Shown here: positions 14,217 to 18,761 of the stretch, one piece after another
Numbering within the stretch: position 1 is the stretch's first letter
How the letters are laid out: each line of letters opens with the position of its first letter
Source of the DNA: Magnetospirillum sp.
GTDB lineage: Bacteria; Pseudomonadota; Alphaproteobacteria; Rhodospirillales; Magnetospirillaceae
NCBI GenBank assembly: GCA_020217035.1
Contig: JAIWOG010000234.1
Coordinates: 1-18,761, forward strand
Length of the DNA: 18,761 nt
Direction: 5' to 3'
Program-made: the position numbers and the translations under genes
The notes under the pieces: generated by a model
What the model was told of the DNA's origin: nothing
What the model saw: the letters and a program-made list of their open reading frames with translations, nothing else
Database searches by the model: none

Positions 14217-14359
14217 GGCCGGTCACTCCGGCAGGGCCGGCCGGCCATCGCCGCTTTGGCGGAAATGGCGACGGCCGGCCGGTTTTCCCCATGCGACCGG
14301 GGGGGACGGGAGGGTCCGGTCGCGGGGAAGCGGGAATGGACCGAGCTGCGCGACATCAT
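14213..14359 (-). CDS. Doubtful 48-aa frame across the hairpin region
   Basis: This frame has ATGA overlaps at both ends and a GGAGGCGGC ribosome binding site, which argues for translation. Its product (MMSRSSVHSRFPATGPSRPP...) is low-complexity Arg/Ser/Pro/Ala, and the DNA below it is dominated by two strong inverted repeats. It may be a leader-type coupling frame rather than a functional protein. I list it as possible only. Confidence 0.3.
   Translation of the reverse strand: MMSRSSVHSRFPATGPSRPPRSHGENRPAVAISAKAAMAGRPCRSDRP
14237..14282. repeat. Long GC-rich inverted repeat (hairpin 1)
   Basis: Left arm CCGGCCGGCCATCGCC (14237-14252) and right arm GGCGACGGCCGGCCGG (14267-14282) pair over 16 bp with one mismatch. 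The loop contains a further small stem (CCGC/GCGG). The right arm is followed by TTTT on the plus strand, so it would look like a terminator only for plus-strand (antisense) transcription; read along the early operon there is no U-run. Confidence 0.75.
14287..14327. repeat. Second tandem inverted repeat (hairpin 2)
   Basis: GCGACCGG (14293-14300) and CCGGTCGC (14316-14323) are perfectly complementary around a 15-base purine-rich loop. The flanking CCCC (14287-14290) and GGGG (14324-14327) extend the stem to 12 bp with a two-base bulge. It lies 4 bp from hairpin 1, so the gap between the ParB-like gene and the 150-aa gene is essentially two stem-loops. Confidence 0.7.
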
Positions 14360-15216
14360 GCCGCCTCCGCCTGGTCCAGGGCGGCGATGAAGCCGCGCAG
14401 GGTGTCGTCCTTGGGGTGGTCCAGCAGCCAAGTCAGGAAGGCGGTGCGCTCGGCCGGGGCGGCCCGGCCCCAATGCTCGACCATCTTCTTGAAATGCAGG
14501 TCGGGGCCGGGACCGGCATCGTGGACACCGCGCACCAGCTTCAGCGCCGCCGCGACGTTACGGGCCTTGGGCTGTTCGGCCAGCAGCAAGGCCAGCACCT
14601 GGCGTTGCTCGCCGTGGCCCAGCTTGGTCAGCGCCAGCAGTTCCGATTGCTTTTGCGCCAGCGCCGTGCCGGCGATGGTGGCCCGCACGTCGGCGGCCAG
14701 CTTCTCGACGATGCTGACCGCACGGTCGATGGTCTTGCGGTTCAGGCCGCAGCGGGCGGCGGTGTCGCGGGCGAAGCCGATCAAGTGGACATCGTGTCCA
14801 CTTGATTTCTTGCTCTTGCGGTCTCCGCCGTGGCCGGTCTCCGGGTGCAGGCGCAGATAGATGGCCTTGCGTTCGGCCAGGAAGACGGCGCGGTCCAGCG
14901 GGTTCAGCTCGTGCCGGACTAGATTTTCGTCGATTTCCCACAGCCGGGCTTCGTCGTCGCTGCCCTCGCGCAGCTCGCATTCGATCTCGGTCCAGCCCAG
15001 CAGTTCGACGGCGCCGATACGATGGGCGCCGGCGATCAGGGTGTGGACGAAAGCGCCGCCCTTGACCTGGCGCCGGACTTCCGGTGGTTGGCGCAGGGCG
15101 CCGACCTCGACGATGTTGTCGGCCAGCATGCGTGCCCGATCCGGGTCGATGCGGCGCAGGCGGTCGCCGATGACAATGTCGGCGATGGCAAGTGTGGCGC
15201 GGCCCAGGCTTTTCAT
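14356..15216 (-). CDS. ParB/Spo0J-like nuclease-fold protein
   Basis: The 286-residue protein has a ParB N-terminal domain: IADIVIGDRLRRIDPDRARM opens the fold, LADNIVEVGALRQPPEVR follows, LIAGAHRIGAVELLGW (about 60-75) is the GxHR-type nucleotide-binding motif and ENLVRHELNPLDRAVFLAER (about 97-116) is the conserved helix. A central HTH (about 148-170; DTAARCGLNRKTIDRAVSIV) and a C-terminal helical region follow. Chromosomal ParB binds CTP and parS; phage relatives are variously regulators or nucleases. The gene lies between ner and A, where Mu has none of this, and is coupled by ATGA to the mini-DDE gene. The start at 15216 has GGAGGG 8 bases upstream. A 27-bp palindrome lies within the gene at codons 137-146, between the ParB and HTH domains. 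Confidence 0.88.
   Translation of the reverse strand: MKSLGRATLAIADIVIGDRLRRIDPDRARMLADNIVEVGALRQPPEVRRQVKGGAFVHTLIAGAHRIGAVELLGWTEIECELREGSDDEARLWEIDENLVRHELNPLDRAVFLAERKAIYLRLHPETGHGGDRKSKKSSGHDVHLIGFARDTAARCGLNRKTIDRAVSIVEKLAADVRATIAGTALAQKQSELLALTKLGHGEQRQVLALLLAEQPKARNVAAALKLVRGVHDAGPGPDLHFKKMVEHWGRAAPAERTAFLTWLLDHPKDDTLRGFIAALDQAEAA
14780..14806. repeat. 27-bp palindrome with 12-bp perfect arms
   Basis: ATCAAGTGGACA (14780-14791), spacer TCG, then TGTCCACTTGAT (14795-14806): the arms are exact reverse complements. Its symmetry and length resemble a dimeric protein-binding site such as a centromere- or operator-type site. It falls in the linker of the ParB-like gene, where the protein sequence (KSSGHDVHLI) is not a conserved motif, so it is not forced by coding. 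Confidence 0.8.
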
Positions 15217-15584
15217 CGTGCCACCCTCCCCAGGTCGGAAAGGTGGGTGCGGATGTCGCGGAAGGCCCGTTCCAGCCGGCCCTTGGCATAAGGCCGATAG
15301 GGCGAAGTGTGCTCGATGCCGACGCCCAGGCGTTGGCACAATCGTGCCAACGGCAGGCTGGCCGGGGCGGCATCGACGATCATTACCTTGGGCACGCCCC
15401 AGGCGGCCAGGGCGTCGACGAACACCAGGGCCACCGCGTCGGCGGCGTCGATGGCGACACGCGGGCCGATGATCTCGCGGCTGTCGCCGTGCTGGGCCAG
15501 GGCGATGGTGGGACACTGGCCGCCGGCCATCTCCAGGTCCAGACGGGCGGTGTCGATGACGAAGGTGGGACGGGGATCTCGCAT
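15213..15584 (-). CDS. Stand-alone miniature DDE integrase-core protein
   Basis: The 123-residue protein is little more than an RNase-H-fold transposase core. The acidic triad appears complete: D11 in TFVIDTARLDLEM, D71 in PKVMIVDAAPA and E105 in YAKGRLERAFRDI, 33 residues after the second D. Between them, SREIIGPRVAIDAADAVALV fits the usual core strands and helix, and SPYRPYAKGRLER is the classic pre-E motif of Mu/Tn552/IS481 transposases. The usual DNA-binding domains before and after the core are absent, and the N-terminus starts only 10 residues before the first D. The start is ATG 15584, or GTG 15590 overlapping the Ner stop as GTGA. It is coupled to the ParB-like gene. It could be an accessory factor, a regulator, or a remnant kept under selection; activity is not shown. 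Confidence 0.82.
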   Translation of the reverse strand: MRDPRPTFVIDTARLDLEMAGGQCPTIALAQHGDSREIIGPRVAIDAADAVALVFVDALAAWGVPKVMIVDAAPASLPLARLCQRLGVGIEHTSPYRPYAKGRLERAFRDIRTHLSDLGRVAR

Positions 15585-15586
15585 GT

Positions 15587-15895
15587 TCACGCGGCCTCTC
15601 GCTTTTGACCGTGACTCAGGCGGGGAACTGCGCGAGATTTCTTGCGGAAGCGATTGTCGATCCGGCTGGGTTCCCCACCCTTCACGCGGGGGGCACGCCA
15701 CCGGCCCGGCCACAATTCCCAGATGTCCACGCCGATCAATCGGGCGATGGCCAGTTCTCCGGGTTTGTGGCGCCGGGTCAGGGCATGCCTGCAGGCCCAT
15801 TCTTCCAACCCGTTGTCGAGGGCAAGCTGCGTCAGCGTCTTGCCCGCCTTTTCGACAGCGGCGCGGATGTCGGCCCTGTGCCAGCCTTGCGTCAT
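15587..15895 (-). CDS. ner: Ner-like early regulator
   Basis: The 102-residue protein matches the Ner/Nlp (SfsB-type) family of Mu-like phages, small HTH proteins that repress early and repressor transcription after induction. The signature is MTQGWHRADIRAAVEKAGKT, then LTQLALDNGL (HTH about 6-40), HKPGELAIARLIGVDIWELW and P at about 43-63, ending the family core. A basic tail (VKGGEPSRIDNRFRKKSRAV) follows. It is the first gene of the leftward early operon, divergent from the repressor across a 223-bp gap, as in Mu. Its ribosome binding site is weak, and the end overlaps the mini-DDE start as GTGA. Confidence 0.9.
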   Translation of the reverse strand: MTQGWHRADIRAAVEKAGKTLTQLALDNGLEEWACRHALTRRHKPGELAIARLIGVDIWELWPGRWRAPRVKGGEPSRIDNRFRKKSRAVPRLSHGQKREAA

Positions 15896-16118
15896 TCGGT
15901 TTCCGTTCTCGATCCGGCCCCGCCAGGCCGGTTTTGTTGGGGTGTCAAATGTCACGAACGAGACAAACATGGAAGAAAACTGCCAAGCAGGCAAGCGGAA
16001 AAATCCACGCAAGAGTTCCGCGCCTGGCAGGATGCCTCCAGATTGTGGCTAGTTTGTTGATTTGTAATGTGTATTGCGTGATTTTCGGTGATCATGCGGC
16101 CGCGCAAGGGTTTCGGTG
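15896..16118. promoter_or_regulatory. Early operator/promoter gap between ner and the repressor
   Basis: This 223-bp gap separates the divergently transcribed ner and repressor genes, where Mu carries its operators, enhancer and early promoters. It is AT-rich next to the repressor (about 16030-16100). Visible elements are TTTGTTG at 15933-15939 and again at 16053-16059, a dyad TGTC-N8-GACA at about 15950-15965, and GTGAT twice near 16078-16092. A candidate rightward repressor promoter is TTGTGG (16043) with TAATGT (16065) 16 bp on. A clear leftward promoter was not found. Confidence 0.4.
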
Positions 16119-16577
16119 ATGAAGTCTTGCGTCGATATGGCCTTTGCAGGGCGCATGGAGTTTGCTGCCAAACAGGCGGGAAACGCCACGCGATTGGCCG
16201 AAAGCACCGGGATTTCGCGTCGAGCTATCGGGGATTACCTCAGCGGCAACGCCGAGCCGTCGCGGCCTAGGCTGATCGCCATTGCGGCCGCAGCTGGCGT
16301 ACGCCTTGAATGGTTAGCGACTGGCCAAGGGCCAGTCTTTCCCGATGGGGATAGGGAAGGGAAAGTGTCATCCGACTTGGATGTCAGCGCCCTTGAAGCG
16401 GTGATCGCGGCTGTTGAAGATCACCTAAGACAACGTCGGCAGGCCATATCCCCAGATGCCAAGGCTGCCCTGGTGACTACACTGTATAAGTGGGCGGTTG
16501 ATGAAAAATCCAAAGACCTTGCCTTTTCGCCAAGCACAGTAGAACAATTAATAGTTCTGGTGTCGAAGCGGGCGTGA
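16119..16577 (+). CDS. Phage repressor (CI/Mu-c type HTH protein)
   Basis: The 152-residue protein has an N-terminal HTH (about 10-60): RMEFAAKQAGNATRLAESTG, ISRRAIGDYLSGNAEPSR, then LIAIAAAAGVRLEWLATGQG, the usual ending of CI-like domains. The rest is a helical C-terminal region without a LexA/S24 peptidase. It is the only gene pointing right that borders ner, so it should be the lysogeny repressor. ATG 16119 is preceded by AAGGG with 8-base spacing; GTG 16116 and ATG 16137 are alternatives. The coding sequence is much less GC-rich than the early operon, as is usual for immunity regions. Two further genes follow it in the same direction. Confidence 0.86.
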   Translation: MKSCVDMAFAGRMEFAAKQAGNATRLAESTGISRRAIGDYLSGNAEPSRPRLIAIAAAAGVRLEWLATGQGPVFPDGDREGKVSSDLDVSALEAVIAAVEDHLRQRRQAISPDAKAALVTTLYKWAVDEKSKDLAFSPSTVEQLIVLVSKRA

Positions 16578-16837
16578 AAATGGATATCAAGGATCAGGTG
16601 CGCGAGATACTGCGCCAATCGCTGGGTTCTAATGATAATGCTGACCTAGATAATAGGTATGTTGTGTTTAACGGTCCCGTTCACATTGGCGACGTTCATG
16701 TGAATGTCACTGTAGGGACCTGTGATGAATTGAAAGGTGAAAAATTAGAGCGATCCAGCATGTATCACGGACAAGCGTCAACAAGCCGTTCCGCCATACT
16801 CGCCGCTCTTGATGCTGTGCCGCCTTACAGGAGGTGA
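16574..16837 (+). CDS. Small hypothetical protein of the lysogeny operon (87 aa)
   Basis: It follows the repressor with a GTGA overlap (GTG 16574; ATG 16580 is an alternative). The product begins MKMDIKDQVREILRQSLGSN, has a beta-type middle (VVFNGPVHIGDVHVNVTVG) and ends in SAILAALDAVPPYRR. No family is recognised. AT-rich coding like the repressor and its coupling to it imply expression in the lysogen; a lysogenic conversion or repressor-modifying role is possible. Confidence 0.65.
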   Translation: MKMDIKDQVREILRQSLGSNDNADLDNRYVVFNGPVHIGDVHVNVTVGTCDELKGEKLERSSMYHGQASTSRSAILAALDAVPPYRR

Positions 16838-16841
16838 CGTC

Positions 16842-17330
16842 ATGGAACGTTTTCTAGCTATATTTTTTATGATCTCTGCATTCGCTTCTTCATATGCTTC
16901 CGCTGGTGAAAATGATGTTTCATTGACCCAGGCACATTTCGGCGCTTATTGTGGCGCTTCATTCGAGGTGAATAACAGCGACGGTTTGCGAAAGGCATTT
17001 GGGACGTGCAAAGGCCACATGCAAACCATCTATCTTGTCGGGCCGCCAGATGATTATGAGGCCGTCTTGGCCAGGGTCGATTTGCGGCCCGCGAATATTG
17101 TGGCCGGTCGCAAATTCATCATTGAAGTCATGCGCAATTCCTTGGATAAGTCGCAATGGCCGGAGGCTCAGCGCTTTCTGGATTCCAAGTTCAATGTCTT
17201 GCTGGTGCCGGAAACAGCGGAGCGACGGTTCGGGAAACATGCCGTCAAGATCGAGCGAACTTCAGACGAAACCATGACGGTCGTCATCGCGAAAGGCACC
17301 AAAGCACACCATCGTGCCTTTGATTGGTGA
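16842..17330 (+). CDS. Exported hypothetical protein (162 aa), lysogenic cargo
   Basis: The start at 16842 has an excellent AGGAGGT six bases upstream. The N-terminus is a typical signal peptide: MERFLAIFFMISAFASSYAS then AGE, with likely cleavage after about residue 21 (ASA). The mature part has two cysteines (GAYCGASF and GTCKGHMQTI, about 20 residues apart, possibly a disulfide), then VNSDGL-like and DYEAVLARVDLRPANIV segments. No family is recognised. It is the last gene before the phage end; its stop codon abuts the inferred innermost transposase-binding repeat (17331-17351). Low GC and separate expression with the repressor suggest a lysogenic conversion gene acting in the periplasm or outside. 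Confidence 0.75.
   Translation: MERFLAIFFMISAFASSYASAGENDVSLTQAHFGAYCGASFEVNNSDGLRKAFGTCKGHMQTIYLVGPPDDYEAVLARVDLRPANIVAGRKFIIEVMRNSLDKSQWPEAQRFLDSKFNVLLVPETAERRFGKHAVKIERTSDETMTVVIAKGTKAHHRAFDW
17292..17321. repeat. Inverted repeat at the 3' end of the exported-protein gene
   Basis: AAAGGCAC (17292-17299) and GTGCCTTT (17314-17321) pair perfectly over 8 bp around a 14-base loop. It has no T-run, so it is a weak terminator at best; it may end the repressor operon before the phage terminus. Confidence 0.4.
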
Positions 17331-17505
17331 CACTCCAATTTCATGTGTCACAGAGCCCCGACCTGGCCGGCCACTCCAAAACTAGCCGTCCCGTTCTGCG
17401 CCGCCGCTCTGGCGCCCAAACCCCTTGTTTTCCCCCGCGTCCCCTCACATCCCGCCCCATCCCGTTTTATCCCGCCTTCACTCCAGAACTAAGTGTCCCC
17501 TAACA
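17331..17505. other. Inferred Mu-like left end with three transposase-site repeats
   Basis: Read inward from 17505, the sequence begins TGTTAGGGGACAC. Three copies of a 21-bp pattern lie in one orientation: 17479-17499 and 17372-17392 share GGGAC-NNN-TAGTTYTGGAGTG; 17331-17351 keeps G-GAC and TTGGAGTG. Counted from 17505 they cover about 7-27, 114-134 and 155-175. Mu's L1, L2 and L3 have a very similar layout, as I recall. No gene fits here. The exact terminus is inferred from the TGT and site spacing. Confidence 0.7.
17449..17476. repeat. Three ATCCCG repeats at 10-bp spacing
   Basis: ATCCCG starts at 17449, 17459 and 17469, exactly one helical turn apart, in the spacer between the outer two transposase-site repeats. 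The first and third copies extend to ATCCCGCC. Mu has an HU-dependent bend in the equivalent spacer. Confidence 0.65.
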
Positions 17506-17527
17506 TTGGTAGAGTCCTTGGTGGTTT
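17506..17527. other. Short presumed host sequence between prophage and IS
   Basis: These 22 bases lie outside the inferred phage end and before the IS. If the terminus is right, the first five (TTGGT) would be one copy of the 5-bp target duplication made on Mu insertion. The matching copy would be at the other prophage end, outside the window. Confidence 0.4.
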
Positions 17528-17579
17528 TGATGTGCCCCCGGACTTTGGATCGCCGGAGGCTAGATTTTCCGGCGTTCTG

Positions 17580-18419
17580 TCACGGTGGCTGGCTGGATAA
17601 GCCATCGTGATTTTGCAACGATATCGGGACATTGTACCCGATGGCGCCATGCGGGCGCTGCTCGTTGTAGTAAGTACGCCAAGCCTCTAATTTTTCCCGA
17701 GCGTCGTCAAGGCTAAGGAACCAATGGGCGTTCAGGCACTCGGCCCGGAACCGCCCATTGAATGCCTCGATGAAGGCATTGTCGGTCGGCTTGCCGGGCC
17801 GCGAGAAGTCCAACACGACATCATGGACATAGGCCCAGAGGTCCAGGTCCCGGGAGATGAATTCCGAGCCCTGATCGACCCGGATCGTTCTTGGATAGCC
17901 AACCCGGCAGCAGACCTGCTCCAGCGTCTGTACCACATTCTCTGCCCGATAGCTGAAACGCGGGTCGAGGACAGGGACGTAGCGCGAGAAGGTGTCCACC
18001 ACCGTCAAAACCCGGATCTTTCGGCCCGTAGCAAGTTGGTCATGAACGAAATCCATGGCCCAGGTTTCGTTGGGCCGGGTCGCCTCCTTCCGATCTTCCC
18101 GCAGCTTGGCCTTGACGCGACGCTTCGGGGCTTTGTTGCGTAGCTGTAGGCCCATTTCCCGGTAAATCCGGTAAGTCCGGTTCTGCCCCAATGACCAGCC
18201 CTCACGGCGCAATAACACATGCACCCGGCGATAGCCGTAGCGCACCCGCGTCTCCGCGATCTCCTTGATCCGTTGCCGAAGGCCAGCCTGTTCTTGTCGA
18301 CGCGATTTGTAGTGATAGGTCGAAGTGTCCACCTGAAGGACCCGGCAGGCCCGCCGGATCGACACGGCCCATTCCCTGCAAAGCCCGTCAACCAGCTTGC
18401 GCTTGAGAACAGGCTTCAC
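17580..18419 (-). CDS. IS3-family transposase OrfB (DDE catalytic protein)
   Basis: The 279-residue protein is the catalytic part of the IS transposase. HTH_21-like residues (YGYRRVHVLLRREGW, about 61-75) precede the integrase core; the triad is D123 (TWAMDFVHD), D182 (IRVDQGSEF) and E218 (NAFIEAFNGRF), a DD35E spacing. YYNEQRPHGAIGYNVP near the C-terminus is also typical. It starts at a GTG that overlaps the OrfA stop (ATGTGA), in the -1 frame. A run of five A before the stop could also allow the -1 frameshift that makes OrfAB in this family. Confidence 0.95.
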   Translation of the reverse strand: MKPVLKRKLVDGLCREWAVSIRRACRVLQVDTSTYHYKSRRQEQAGLRQRIKEIAETRVRYGYRRVHVLLRREGWSLGQNRTYRIYREMGLQLRNKAPKRRVKAKLREDRKEATRPNETWAMDFVHDQLATGRKIRVLTVVDTFSRYVPVLDPRFSYRAENVVQTLEQVCCRVGYPRTIRVDQGSEFISRDLDLWAYVHDVVLDFSRPGKPTDNAFIEAFNGRFRAECLNAHWFLSLDDAREKLEAWRTYYNEQRPHGAIGYNVPISLQNHDGLSSQPP

Positions 18420-18682
18420 ATTTTTCGGCGGATGACGTCCTGCAGCATTTCTTTGTCGAGCGTCAGATCGGCGACGATGCGCTTCAACTGGGAGTTCTCC
18501 TCCTCCAACTGACGCAGTCGCCGCATCTCGGTCGGCAACAGTCCGTCGTATTTGCGCTTCCAGTTGAAGTACGTCGCTTGGCTGATCCCGGCCTTGCGGC
18601 AGATTTCCGCAACCGGAATGCCATCCGCGCCTTGCTTCAGGATGAACGCCTTTTGCGCGTCCGTGAACTTCGATGCCTTCAT
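18416..18682 (-). CDS. IS3-family transposase OrfA
   Basis: The 88-residue protein is the DNA-binding part of the IS transposase. An HTH_Tnp_1 motif covers about 4-46 (KFTDAQKAFILKQGADGIPV, AEICRKAGISQATYFNWKRK), followed by a leucine-zipper-like helix (MRRLRQLEEENSQLKRIVAD) used for multimerisation in IS3 elements. GGAAGATCGAG precedes the ATG. It overlaps OrfB by 4 bp at its 3' end. Confidence 0.95.
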   Translation of the reverse strand: MKASKFTDAQKAFILKQGADGIPVAEICRKAGISQATYFNWKRKYDGLLPTEMRRLRQLEEENSQLKRIVADLTLDKEMLQDVIRRKM

Positions 18683-18761
18683 CTCGATCTTCCTTCCCCA
18701 GCCGGGAAATCCGATCCGAAAACTCTAACTCAAAACGATCCAGTTTTCCGGGGGCACATCA

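Larger units (their letters stand above)
17528..18761 (-). mobile_element. IS3-family insertion sequence, IS407 type (1234 bp)
   Basis: Terminal inverted repeats TGATGTGCCCCCGGA match exactly at 17528-17542 and, inverted, at 18747-18761; with gaps the match extends to TGGATCG. The two genes on the minus strand, OrfA (18416-18682) and OrfB (17580-18419), are complete, so the element looks intact. The OrfB wording (VDQGSEFISRDLDLWAY, RPGKPTDNAFIEAFNGRFR) is that of the IS407 subgroup. The window ends on its last base, so the outer target duplication cannot be checked. Confidence 0.93.

Noticed and set aside
17327..17351. GTGACAC/GTGTCAC inverted repeat as a terminator of the lysogeny operon
   Set aside because: There is no T-run after the stem, and the right arm coincides with the inferred innermost transposase site, which explains it better.
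1..18761. CRISPR arrays, tRNA or rRNA genes
   Set aside because: No regularly spaced repeat-spacer pattern, cloverleaf or ribosomal RNA sequence was seen on either strand.

Overview
The window is most of the early half of a transposable (Mu-like, Saltoviridae-type) prophage in a GC-rich proteobacterium. Codon use, the XRE and Ner-like sequences and the base composition suggest an alphaproteobacterium of the Rhodospirillales/Magnetospirillum sort; this is inference, as no host gene is present. The prophage lies in reverse orientation. Its immunity end (phage left end) is on the right and the lysis genes are on the left, running off the window.

Layout from right to left: (1) An IS3-family insertion sequence of the IS407 type fills 17528-18761, and the window stops exactly at its terminal repeat. 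(2) About 22 bp of apparent host DNA follows. (3) The phage left end is inferred at 17505, with three similar transposase-site-like repeats (17479-17499, 17372-17392, 17331-17351) placed almost as L1, L2 and L3 are in phage Mu. (4) A plus-strand, lower-GC lysogeny operon encodes a repressor, a small protein and an exported protein (16119-17330). (5) A regulatory gap (15896-16118) follows. (6) A long, tightly overlapping minus-strand early operon encodes Ner, a stand-alone miniature DDE integrase-core protein, a ParB-like protein, a 150-aa protein, transposase A, ATPase B, then about fourteen small genes that include HTH proteins, a DUF3164 protein, an XRE regulator and a three-HTH protein. (7) A plus-strand, lower-GC cargo gene for a single-pass membrane protein (3607-4566) interrupts the operon. 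(8) The operon then resumes with an MT-A70 adenine methyltransferase, GemA (gp16), a 42-aa protein, a second DNA methyltransferase and a Mor-type activator. (9) The lysis module begins with a membrane-anchored lytic transglycosylase and the start of a spanin-like gene.

How the parts fit: the repressor and Ner set the lysis/lysogeny choice; A and B carry out replicative transposition from the terminal sites; GemA and Mor pass control to the middle/late genes; the transglycosylase and presumed spanin lyse the cell. The two methyltransferases probably modify phage DNA.

The least conventional parts are the cassette between ner and A (a 123-aa protein with an intact D-D-E triad but none of the usual flanking domains, beside a ParB-like gene carrying a 27-bp near-perfect palindrome and followed by two tandem GC-rich hairpins) and the two AT-richer cargo blocks (3607-4566 and 16574-17330).
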